Positions 7,313-13,378 of a DNA stretch of 13,378 nt are shown here, piece after piece. The notes under the pieces were generated by a model. It was not told where the DNA came from, did not search any database, and was given only the letters and a program-made list of their open reading frames with translations. Source of the DNA: an uncultured Prevotellaceae bacterium (lineage in GTDB: Bacteria; Bacteroidota; Bacteroidia; Bacteroidales; Bacteroidaceae); the NCBI GenBank assembly GCA_937900485.1, contig CALCEL010000029.1:1-13378 (forward strand), read 5' to 3'. Positions within the stretch are counted from its first letter, which is position 1. The number at the start of each line of letters is the position of its first letter. The translations under genes and the position numbers were made by a program.

Positions 7313-9181
7313 ATGAAAAAAATTATATCATTGGCAGTTGCGGCCGCTTTTACATTTACGTCATGTGAAAGTTTCCTCGATTCCGAAAACTATACCGAGG
7401 CAAACTCCGGAAACTATCCGGTGACTGTCAGCGACCTCAATAAAGAGATTTCCGCTATGTATGGTGTGATGAATCAGTATTGCAACAACCCGCTCAACAC
7501 GCCTTTCCTGCTCAACGTCATGATGTCAGACGACTGTAACGGAGCTGGAGGAGACGGTGATACGGAGGCGCATGCTGTAGGACACCTCATGGCTACCAAC
7601 AGTGACTATTATAAGGATGCCTGGCACTGTACCTACGTTGGTATAGCACGCGCCAACGCCGTTATCGGCACAAAGGAGAGCATCCTCAACACTCTTGATG
7701 AGAAGAAACGTAACCAGCTCATCGGTGAGGCATATTTCATGAGAGGGCTGTTCTACCTGTGGGGCTCACAGATGTGGGGCGATATCCCGGGTTACTGGAC
7801 ACCTGCCGCTCCTACGTCTAAGACAGAGTTGCCTCAGCTCTCTGCGGAGAATGTGATCTATCCTCATATCATCGCCGACTTCCTCAGCGCATATAACCTC
7901 ATGAGCTATGACGCCACGACTGGTGACGGACATGCCACTAAGGGTGCTGCCGCAGGTTATCTGGCACGCGCATACATGTTCTATCAGGGATTCTACAAGG
8001 AGATTTCCGATTTGTCTTCACAGACTCCGGAGCCTCTCACACTCCCTTCACAGAACGGTGCTACGGAGACAATAACAAAGGATGACGTGATCACTATTCT
8101 TAATGACGTTATCGCCTCACAGAAGTACTCACTCATCAGCGACTATCGTCTTCTCTGGCAGTATACCAACGAGTACACTGCTCCTGACTATGAGTTCACA
8201 AAAGACCTCGCTGAGGCTGGAACATTCTGGGCCGGCAACGGTAACGCCGAGGAGTTGTTCGGTATTCAGTTCGGTAACATCGCCTCTTGGAACGGTACTA
8301 TCGCCATGGGATTCACAAACATGACTTCACTCTACTGTTCTCTCAGATGTGACGACGCTGCGGATGGTGCGCAGGATCCTAACACTGGTTCCACATATCA
8401 TAACGGTGCCCTCTCCACATTCCCTTATGCTCAGGGTTGGGGTCAAGGTACTATCAACGATAACCTTTGGGATGAGTGGCCAGATGGAGACCCTCGTAAG
8501 CGTGCCACGATCCTCAGATGTGAGGATGAGCTTGAGCACTATAGCTACACTACCTCATGTACTGAGGACGCGGGATTGTATAACAAGAAGTTGTGTGCTG
8601 TGACTACTAAGGAGTCATCACAGAACAACATGACCGATGGACCTTACACTTGGTGGGGTGTCGTTCGTGAGAACGCTGGCGTGACTCAGAACAACGGTAA
8701 CAGTATGCAGGGTGACCATTTCGCGGATATCGTTCTCATGCGTTACGCTGATGTCTTGCTCATGCAGTCAGAGCTAACAGGTGATAACACATGCATGGAA
8801 ATGGTTCGTATGAGAGCCGGTCTTCCTTCTATCCCCTTCACACTCCAGAACCTCAAGGATGAGCGTCGTTGGGAGTTCGCAGGTGAGGGAATTCGCTTCA
8901 ACGACCTGCGCCGCTGGTCAGGTAAGTCAGGTGGCGTGGACTGTGAGGCTGCCAAGGCTCTTCAGAAGCAGGATGGTACAGACGTGAATTATCAGGGACG
9001 TTGGACTACGATGAAACATGCGAAGTCATCATGGGCACAGCGTTATGCTGAGACTAAGGGATTCTTGCCTATACCAACGTCACAGATTCTCATCGCCGGT
9101 GACGAGAACCTTCTCAAGCAGAACCCAGGATGGGGCTCAGACGTGGATGACTGGAACATGACATCTACTCCTGTATATTAA
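7313..9181 (+). CDS. SusD/RagB family nutrient-binding outer-membrane lipoprotein
   Basis: This 622-residue surface lipoprotein caps the SusC-like barrel and captures glycan. The signal peptide ends F-T-S-C, giving lipidated Cys18. Residues about 20-300 carry the SusD N-terminal TPR-like region, with Y-F-M-R-G-L-F-Y-L-W-G-S-Q-M-W-G-D-I-P as its most recognisable stretch. The C-terminal RagB/SusD region includes D-P-R-K-R-A-T-I, L-M-R-Y-A-D-V-L-L-M (Met476 begins M-R-Y-A-D), E-R-R-W-E-F-A-G-E-G-I-R-F-N-D-L-R-R-W (Glu517 onward) and F-L-P-I-P near the end. These are all standard family signatures. It is somewhat longer than a typical SusD, with Trp- and Gly-rich insertions at about 300-430 that probably shape the binding site. 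The gap to the susC-like gene is 29 nt, and 28 nt separate it from the next lipoprotein gene, consistent with one transcript. Confidence 0.96.
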   Translation: MKKIISLAVAAAFTFTSCESFLDSENYTEANSGNYPVTVSDLNKEISAMYGVMNQYCNNPLNTPFLLNVMMSDDCNGAGGDGDTEAHAVGHLMATNSDYYKDAWHCTYVGIARANAVIGTKESILNTLDEKKRNQLIGEAYFMRGLFYLWGSQMWGDIPGYWTPAAPTSKTELPQLSAENVIYPHIIADFLSAYNLMSYDATTGDGHATKGAAAGYLARAYMFYQGFYKEISDLSSQTPEPLTLPSQNGATETITKDDVITILNDVIASQKYSLISDYRLLWQYTNEYTAPDYEFTKDLAEAGTFWAGNGNAEELFGIQFGNIASWNGTIAMGFTNMTSLYCSLRCDDAADGAQDPNTGSTYHNGALSTFPYAQGWGQGTINDNLWDEWPDGDPRKRATILRCEDELEHYSYTTSCTEDAGLYNKKLCAVTTKESSQNNMTDGPYTWWGVVRENAGVTQNNGNSMQGDHFADIVLMRYADVLLMQSELTGDNTCMEMVRMRAGLPSIPFTLQNLKDERRWEFAGEGIRFNDLRRWSGKSGGVDCEAAKALQKQDGTDVNYQGRWTTMKHAKSSWAQRYAETKGFLPIPTSQILIAGDENLLKQNPGWGSDVDDWNMTSTPVY

Positions 9182-9209
9182 TAAACTCTATAATAAATAA
9201 ACGATACAT

Positions 9210-10688
9210 ATGAAAAAAACATATTTGTGTGTGATGGCTGCGGCTGCTCTTCTTGCCTCTTGTGATCCTACACAGAGCAACAAGGACTACGAGTCCACCA
9301 TCATGACGAAGTCCGCAATGGATGGACTGGTGACATTCACTCAGACAGACGCTGAGGGTAACCCTGCTGCGGACGGTAACTACATCAAGTATACTACTAA
9401 TCCATCTACGGTAGTACGTATTTACAACCTCAACTCAAAAGGTGAGGAAAATCAGTTGGCGCTCGGTGCTTCAGGCTCGTTCGTCCTCTCACCGCGTCGA
9501 GGCTCTGACCCTAACCAGACCGTTTATATACAGTGCATCAACTCTGACATGTCTACGGCTGAGATGTCAGCGGTGCTCAACGTGTACGTCCAGACAGAAC
9601 TGGCTCCAGAGATGAAGCTCGCCGTGTCAGACGAGGGCAAGAAGGTATGGACATGGGATACAGAGGCTCCGGATGGTGTTGTCTGGGGTAACATGGGGTA
9701 CTGCGGCGGCGCAGGCGCTGACGTCGGTCTCAACGGTTCCGGCAAATGGTGGGGTGTCACTTCTGAGGAAGAGTTCCTTGGTCAGATTCAGCACTCTAAC
9801 ACAGGTATTGCGACAGGTGAGGAGAGCATGGACGCCTACATGATATGGGATGACGAGGGTACGATAACTAAGTATGCCGCTGACGGCACTCAGATTGGTG
9901 CGGCAGGCTCATTCGAGATCCTCAACTATGACGACTCTGACCCTGCGGCATGGAAGGTGGGTACGCTCAAGACTTCGGAGGGCGCTATCTTATGGCCGTT
10001 CGAGATAAACTCAGGCGGTAACAGACCAACAGAGTTTGATATATGTTATCTCTCCGTTGACAAGATGTGTCTCGTTTATCCTGATAAGGGCGACTTCGCT
10101 GGTCTCGGCAACTGGGGTGAGGCATCATTCTGGCATTTCAAGTCAAACTCAGACCTTCAGGGTATGTTGCTCTCTTACGAGGCGGATGGTAAGGCTTGGA
10201 CATGGAACACAGAAGCTACTGACGGTGTTGTCTGGGGTAACATGGGTTACTGCGGCGGCTCAGGAACTGATGTCGGTCTCAACGGCGCAGGCAAATGGTG
10301 GGGTGTCACTTCTGAGGATGAGTTCCTCGGACAGTTAAATCACTCTAACACTGGTGAGGCTACTGGTGAGGAGAGCATGGACGCATACATGTTATTCACT
10401 CAGGAGGGTAAGATTCTCAAGTACGACGCTAACGGAAACGAGCTGAACAGCGGTACATATCAGTTCGAGAAGGTTGAGGGTAACGAGTGGAAGGTTGGTA
10501 ACCTCAACACATCCGCTGGAGCAATCCTCTGGCCGTTCGAGATTAACTCCGGTGGTAACATGCCAACAACATTCGAGGTCGTTTACCTCTCTAACTCAGC
10601 CATGACGCTCGTTTATCCTGACAAGGGTGACTTCTCAGGTCTCGGCAACTGGGGTGAGGCGTCATTCTGGCAGTTCAAGGCTAAGTGA
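9210..10688 (+). CDS. Surface lipoprotein with two tandem Trp-rich domains, in SusE/SusF position
   Basis: This 492-residue lipoprotein has a signal peptide ending L-A-S-C, giving lipidated Cys18 followed by Asp, as is usual for Bacteroidota outer-membrane lipoproteins. Residues about 20-130 look like a beta-rich Ig/PKD-type spacer. Two homologous domains follow at about 145-312 and 328-492. Each starts W-T-W, continues V-V-W-G-N-M-G-Y-C-G-G and K-W-W-G-V-T-S-E, contains A-I-L-W-P-F-E-I-N-S-G-G-N, and ends G-N-W-G-E-A-S-F-W. Many conserved Trp, Tyr and acidic residues suggest beta-sandwich carbohydrate binding. The position directly after the SusC/SusD genes is that of SusE/SusF-type surface glycan-binding proteins, so I infer that role. 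I cannot name the domain family with confidence, and no catalytic motif is evident. It is the last gene of the operon, followed by two hairpins. Confidence 0.85.
   Translation: MKKTYLCVMAAAALLASCDPTQSNKDYESTIMTKSAMDGLVTFTQTDAEGNPAADGNYIKYTTNPSTVVRIYNLNSKGEENQLALGASGSFVLSPRRGSDPNQTVYIQCINSDMSTAEMSAVLNVYVQTELAPEMKLAVSDEGKKVWTWDTEAPDGVVWGNMGYCGGAGADVGLNGSGKWWGVTSEEEFLGQIQHSNTGIATGEESMDAYMIWDDEGTITKYAADGTQIGAAGSFEILNYDDSDPAAWKVGTLKTSEGAILWPFEINSGGNRPTEFDICYLSVDKMCLVYPDKGDFAGLGNWGEASFWHFKSNSDLQGMLLSYEADGKAWTWNTEATDGVVWGNMGYCGGSGTDVGLNGAGKWWGVTSEDEFLGQLNHSNTGEATGEESMDAYMLFTQEGKILKYDANGNELNSGTYQFEKVEGNEWKVGNLNTSAGAILWPFEINSGGNMPTTFEVVYLSNSAMTLVYPDKGDFSGLGNWGEASFWQFKAK
9642..10145 (+). repeat. Tandem domain repeat, copy 1
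   Basis: Encodes residues 145-312 of the lipoprotein. It aligns with copy 2 along its whole length, with a five-residue-scale insertion near residues 236-245 (around N-Y-D-D-S-D-P-A-A-W). Several stretches of more than 20 nt are identical to copy 2, for example the DNA coding V-V-W-G-N-M-G and K-W-W-G-V-T-S-E. Confidence 0.9.
10191..10688 (+). repeat. Tandem domain repeat, copy 2
   Basis: Encodes residues 328-492, offset by 549 nt from copy 1 at the W-T-W motif. A linker of about 15 residues separates the copies. Most residues match copy 1; differences cluster in the middle strand region (F-T-Q-E-G-K-I-L and N-S-G-T-Y-Q-F-E) and in the C-Y-L-S versus V-Y-L-S strand. Confidence 0.9.
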
Positions 10689-10719
10689 TAGTGTTTGACA
10701 ATTTACAGTGTTTATCCAA

Positions 10720-10755
10720 GGACGTCACGTCGATAACATATCGGCGTGACTGTCC
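10720..10755 (+). terminator. Long hairpin at the 3' end of the Sus-type operon
   Basis: A stem of 16 pairs: GGAC, GTCACG, a T.G wobble and CGATA pair with TATCG, G, CGTGAC and GTCC, with a single bulged T at 10751 and a three-base ACA loop. No T-tract follows (ATAAGAC). It may be a 3'-end stabiliser or processing signal rather than a true intrinsic terminator; an operator-like palindrome is an alternative. Confidence 0.5.
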
Positions 10756-10796
10756 ATAAGACAAGATATTGTAGGTTGGTAATAAGATTGTATTTT

Positions 10797-10835
10797 CGCC
10801 TTGCGTACCGTCCTGGTGCGCTTGGCGATTTTTTT
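10797..10835 (+). terminator. Intrinsic terminator of the Sus-type operon
   Basis: CGCC-TT-GCGTACC pairs with GGTGCGC-TT-GGCG, with one T.G wobble and a symmetric TT/TT internal loop. The loop is GTCCT and the stem is followed by A and seven T. This is a classic strong intrinsic terminator about 110 nt past the last stop codon of the operon. Confidence 0.8.
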
Positions 10836-10913
10836 GTTTCCGAGCTTCGACCTTCTCTCAACATTCCTACAATTCATTCCATTTCGCACATTTTTTGCTG
10901 TCCTAAACTCCTC

Positions 10914-10943
10914 TTTTTCCGTTGATGTCTGTCAGCGGAAAAA
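10914..10943. repeat. Inverted repeat / bidirectional hairpin
   Basis: TTTTTCCGTTGA pairs with TCAGCGGAAAAA (12 bp, one T.G wobble) around a TGTCTG loop. The T-run lies on the 5' arm, so on the - strand it reads as a hairpin ending in a U-tract. That would terminate transcription coming from the right, although no - strand gene is evident now. Confidence 0.5.
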
Positions 10944-10987
10944 TGACTTCTGGAATTTTCTCATGACTTATTCGACGTCTGAAATTC

Positions 10988-10998
10988 TCAGGTTAGGA
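10988..10998 (+). repeat. Direct repeat TCAGGTTAGGA, copy 1
   Basis: An exact 11-bp match to the copy at 11010-11020. The start-to-start distance is 22 bp, about two helical turns, which would place both on the same DNA face. It also matches nine of ten bases of an inverted partner, GTCCTAAACT, near 10900. Confidence 0.6.
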
Positions 10999-11009
10999 CG
11001 CAGAAAAGT

Positions 11010-11020
11010 TCAGGTTAGGA
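11010..11020 (+). repeat. Direct repeat TCAGGTTAGGA, copy 2
   Basis: Second exact copy of the 11-bp repeat, followed by a T-run. A partial third relative, ATTCTCAG, recurs at 10984-10991 and 11028-11035. Confidence 0.6.
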
Positions 11021-11152
11021 TTTTTAGATTCTCAGACCTGCGTATAGGCTACAACCTTACCTAAAAATTTCAAAAAAGAGACCTAAGACTTTATAAAGCC
11101 TTGTAATATGATTATCAACAAGCTAACCTATTATTTTAGTAAAAACAGACAT

Positions 11153-11182
11153 AGGAAATTTGGTTAAGTTCCAAATTGTCCT
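11153..11182. repeat. Hairpin in the gap
   Basis: AGGAAATTTGG pairs with CCAAATT and TCCT (11 pairs, one bulged G at 11178) around a TTAAGTT loop. It sits at the border between the repeat-rich left half and the more protein-like right half of the gap. It could mark an edge of an inserted or decayed segment. Confidence 0.4.
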
Positions 11183-11458
11183 TTATTCCACCTGTGAGTG
11201 TATCTTCGATACCTCTGCTGGAACTTCAGTATTCGCTCATCTTGTCTGCCATCAGCAATGTAGTGTACTTCACGGTCTGTGAGCTTGGACTGACCTTGTT
11301 GCCTACATCTTTACGAGGCACCGTTTCATTACTTCCTCCCTTCTTTTCTTCACTGTTTTTCCACCTTCAGAGACGTGGTGAGCTGACATGTATTGCGGAA
11401 GGATACAAAAACAAACGCTAATGAGACGATAATCTGAATTATCCATATTATTTATAAC

Positions 11459-11466
11459 TACATTTG
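11459..11466 (+). promoter_or_regulatory. Candidate -7 box for the DUF3237-GH43 unit
   Basis: TACATTTG is an exact TAnnTTTG match 19 nt before the DUF3237 start codon. It is followed by GTGAC, similar to the GTGGC after both boxes upstream of the susC-like gene. No clear -33 TTTG is present, so an activator may be needed, or the box may be chance. Confidence 0.35.
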
Positions 11467-11485
11467 TGACGGTTAAAGTTATGTT

Positions 11486-12064
11486 ATGAGAAAAGCTAAT
11501 GTGGTTATACTGGCAGTGATGTCTTGTCTCACCATGTGTGGCGAGAGTGTCTACGGACAGTCAGCAACTGGTATGCGTCATCTTGATGAGACGGGTGTGA
11601 GTGGCATCTCCCTGTGTGCCGGTGACGCTCGTTGTCCTTCCGCTGAGTTCGTGATGCGTCTGACAGTCTCTCTCGGCCGTTGGTACGATGTGGGTGAGAC
11701 TCCTGAAGGTTACAGGCGAGTCATACCGATCACGGGAGGCACGTTCGAGGGGCCTAAGCTACGAGGGGAGATAATGAAAGGAGGTGCGGACTGGCAGCTG
11801 ATACGAGGATACAGGACGTCGCTGGAGGCGATATACTCTATCAAGACCGAAGATGGTGTGTATATACATATACGTAATAAGGGTGTGGCGTATGACGGGC
11901 CGGATGAGAATGGTGAGTCGTCATCCTATCTCATGGCGTCTCCTCAGTTTGAGGCACCCGCAGGCTCGCGTTATGACTGGATGAACAATTGTGTTTTCAT
12001 CTGCTCTCTCGACCCAAGCCATGTCAAAGACTCTATTGTTCTTAATATTTGGAAAATTAAATGA
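11486..12064 (+). CDS. Exported DUF3237 family protein
   Basis: A 192-residue protein with a signal peptide (residues 1-24, V-Y-G before Gln25) and one DUF3237 (UPF0311-like) domain over about 45-192. Family signatures are clear: R-V-I-P-I-T-G-G-T-F-E-G-P with Gly84-Pro90, K-L-R-G-E-I at 91-96, G-G-A-D-W-Q at 99-104, and later I-H-I-R-N-K-G-V. The family is a small beta-barrel with no established biochemical role, and many members lack a signal peptide. Export here, one base upstream of an exported GH43 glycosidase, suggests that it acts on or binds the same hemicellulose-derived material in the periplasm (inference). An out-of-frame ATG at 11481 hits a stop at once, so 11486 is the start. 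The mature N-terminus has several Cys residues. Confidence 0.88.
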   Translation: MRKANVVILAVMSCLTMCGESVYGQSATGMRHLDETGVSGISLCAGDARCPSAEFVMRLTVSLGRWYDVGETPEGYRRVIPITGGTFEGPKLRGEIMKGGADWQLIRGYRTSLEAIYSIKTEDGVYIHIRNKGVAYDGPDENGESSSYLMASPQFEAPAGSRYDWMNNCVFICSLDPSHVKDSIVLNIWKIK

Positions 12065-12065
12065 T

Positions 12066-13358
12066 ATGCTACGATTATCTCTTTTTGCCTTGACAATCTC
12101 AGCACTTACTGCCGTGGCGCAGAACCCGGTGGTACAGACTTGTCATACCAGTGACCCGGCTCCTATGGTGCACGATGGTGTGATGTATGTGTATACTGGT
12201 CATGATGAGGATCGCGCTGACTTCTTCTGGATGCAGGAGTGGCGAGTCTACTCCAGCTGTGACATGGTGAACTGGACAGACCATGGCTCGCCGTTGGCGC
12301 TGGAGAGTTTCTCTTGGGCTGACGACCGTGCCTGGGCATCTCAGGTGGTGGAGCGTGACGGTAAGTTCTACTGGTATGTGTGTGCTCATTCAACCATCAG
12401 CGGCGGCATGGCTATCGGCGTGGCTGTAGGAGACTCACCGACGGGTCCGTTCCGTGACGCCCTTGGTAAACCGTTGTTTGAGAACGGCACGTGGGATCAT
12501 ATCGACCCTACAGTATTCATCGATGACGATGGTCAGGCGTGGCTCATGTGGGGTAACCCGAGGGTGTATTACCTGAGACTCAACAGAGACATGGTGTCGT
12601 ATCAGGGTGAGTTGGGTATGCTGCCGATGACGGAGGAAGCTTTCGGAGGTCCTTCGGCTGATAAGCGTGAGCGCGGAGTGACGTATAAGGATAGTTACGT
12701 GGAAGGTCCGTGGCTGACAAAACGTGAAGGCGTGTATCAGTTGCTGTACGCGGCTGGTGGGGTGCCTGAACATATAAGCTATTCCACAGCTCCGACACCT
12801 GTCGGACCGTGGACGTATGCCGGTGTCGTCATGCCGCTAACAGACACCAACTCATTCACTAACCATTGCGGTGTGGCTGACTACAAGGGACACAGCTATT
12901 TCTTCTACCACACTGGTAAGCTGCCCGACGGCGGTGGCTTCGGACGCAGCATTGCGATTGAGGAGTTCAAGTATAACGCTGACGGCTCGTTTCCTGTCAT
13001 AATGCCTACGGAAGAGGGCGTGGACCCCGTGGAGTCGTTCAGTCCATATCGACGTGTCGAGGCTGAGACGATGGCGTTCTCCAAGGGCGTGAAGACAGAG
13101 CAGAATGATAAGAGGGGAGTGTATGTCACCGACATACATAACGAGGACTATATCAAGTTGCGTAACGTGTCCTTGTCCTCGTCATCAAAAGGCGTTTTCA
13201 CGGCATGTGTGGCAAGCGGACTGCGCGGCGGCAAGATTGAAGTCCGTGTGGACGACGTGGACGGCGACTTGCTCGGCACGCTCGACGTACATGGCACGGG
13301 AGGCTGGGAGAGATGGAAGAAAGTGGCTCAGCGGATTTATCCGGTTGGTAAGGCTTGA
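12066..13358 (+). CDS. Exported GH43 glycoside hydrolase with truncated CBM6-like module
   Basis: A 430-residue enzyme probably removing alpha-L-arabinofuranosyl or beta-xylosyl groups from hemicellulose. Signal peptide: residues 1-18 (A-V-A before Gln19). The five-bladed GH43 domain covers about 20-320. The expected acidic triad is visible: Asp30 in T-S-D-P-A-P (general base), Asp147 in H-I-D-P-T-V (pKa modulator) and Glu213 in Y-V-E-G-P-W (general acid). The layout resembles XynD-like arabinofuranohydrolases. A CBM6-like module starts at 327 (P-Y-R-R-V-E-A-E) but ends at residue 430, shortly after G-T-G-G-W-E-R-W, so the last strands of the fold seem to be missing. Neither alternative frame after the stop restores them in the 20 nt left. 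The frame is open upstream to 11991, but 12066 gives the signal peptide and a one-base gap to the DUF3237 stop, implying translational coupling. Confidence 0.92.
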   Translation: MLRLSLFALTISALTAVAQNPVVQTCHTSDPAPMVHDGVMYVYTGHDEDRADFFWMQEWRVYSSCDMVNWTDHGSPLALESFSWADDRAWASQVVERDGKFYWYVCAHSTISGGMAIGVAVGDSPTGPFRDALGKPLFENGTWDHIDPTVFIDDDGQAWLMWGNPRVYYLRLNRDMVSYQGELGMLPMTEEAFGGPSADKRERGVTYKDSYVEGPWLTKREGVYQLLYAAGGVPEHISYSTAPTPVGPWTYAGVVMPLTDTNSFTNHCGVADYKGHSYFFYHTGKLPDGGGFGRSIAIEEFKYNADGSFPVIMPTEEGVDPVESFSPYRRVEAETMAFSKGVKTEQNDKRGVYVTDIHNEDYIKLRNVSLSSSSKGVFTACVASGLRGGKIEVRVDDVDGDLLGTLDVHGTGGWERWKKVAQRIYPVGKA

Positions 13359-13378
13359 GCTAATCAAGAATAAAGTGT

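Larger units (their letters stand above)
10689..11485. other. Structured non-coding gap with no convincing gene
   Basis: About 800 nt separate the lipoprotein gene from the DUF3237 gene. The segment holds at least four hairpins, a direct repeat and a palindrome CTTTATAAAG at 11089-11098. Two frames are open on the + strand: 10801-11064 (TTG start inside a terminator stem, 87 codons) and 11176-11421 (TTG start, 81 codons, hydrophobic and rich in Leu, Ser and Pro). Neither looks like a known protein. On the - strand, between about 11160 and 11360, two frames give protein-like stretches interrupted by stops (for example K-L-T-D-R-E-V-H-Y-I-A-D-G-R). Decayed coding DNA is therefore possible in the right half, while the left half looks regulatory or repeat-derived. 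Confidence 0.6.

Noticed and set aside
10984..11035. Short regularly spaced repeats as a possible CRISPR array
   Set aside because: Only two exact 11-bp copies with an 11-bp spacer, and no cas genes nearby; too short and too few for a CRISPR array.
10801..11064. 87-codon + strand open frame starting at TTG
   Set aside because: Its start lies inside the stem of an intrinsic terminator, it crosses a second hairpin and the direct repeats, and the translation shows no recognisable motif.
10689..11485. A structured RNA gene such as 6S RNA, tmRNA or RNase P RNA in the gap
   Set aside because: I found hairpins but none of the conserved core motifs of these RNAs; a covariance-model search could settle it.
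11991..12065. Longer start for the GH43 gene inside the DUF3237 gene
   Set aside because: The extra 25 residues overlap a confident gene and would bury the signal peptide that begins at 12066; the one-base gap is a normal operon junction.

Overview
The window looks like accessory genome of a Bacteroidota bacterium, most plausibly Prevotella or a close relative. The basis is a SusC/SusD gene pair, Bacteroidota-type outer-membrane lipoproteins, a GLPGLI-family protein, weak or absent Shine-Dalgarno sequences, and -7-like TAnnTTTG promoter boxes. All recognisable genes lie on the + strand. I see no tRNA, rRNA, CRISPR array or intact mobile element.

Region A (1-3745) holds a 64-residue exported peptide gene and a perfect-stem terminator. 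These are followed by a closely spaced pair: a GLPGLI-family periplasmic protein and an 854-residue TonB-receptor-like outer-membrane protein. This pairing recurs in Bacteroidota but its job is unknown. A hairpin with a GAGA tetraloop closes the unit.

Region B (3746-10840) is a Sus-type glycan uptake operon. A roughly 300-nt leader with two candidate promoters precedes susC-like (TonB-dependent transporter), susD-like (glycan-binding lipoprotein) and a third surface lipoprotein in the SusE/SusF position. The third protein carries two tandem, nearly identical Trp-rich domains and is probably an extra glycan-binding protein. The operon is followed by a long hairpin without a T-tract and then by a classic terminator.

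Region C (10689-11485) is about 800 nt without a convincing gene. It is rich in hairpins and short repeats and may contain decayed coding sequence.

Region D (11486-13358) is a two-gene unit: an exported DUF3237 protein and, one base after its stop, an exported GH43 glycosidase whose C-terminal CBM6-like module stops early. Together B and D look like a small polysaccharide utilisation locus. The GH43 and CBM6 content points to arabinose- or xylose-containing hemicellulose (inference). No regulator of the HTCS, SusR or ECF-sigma type is present in the window.
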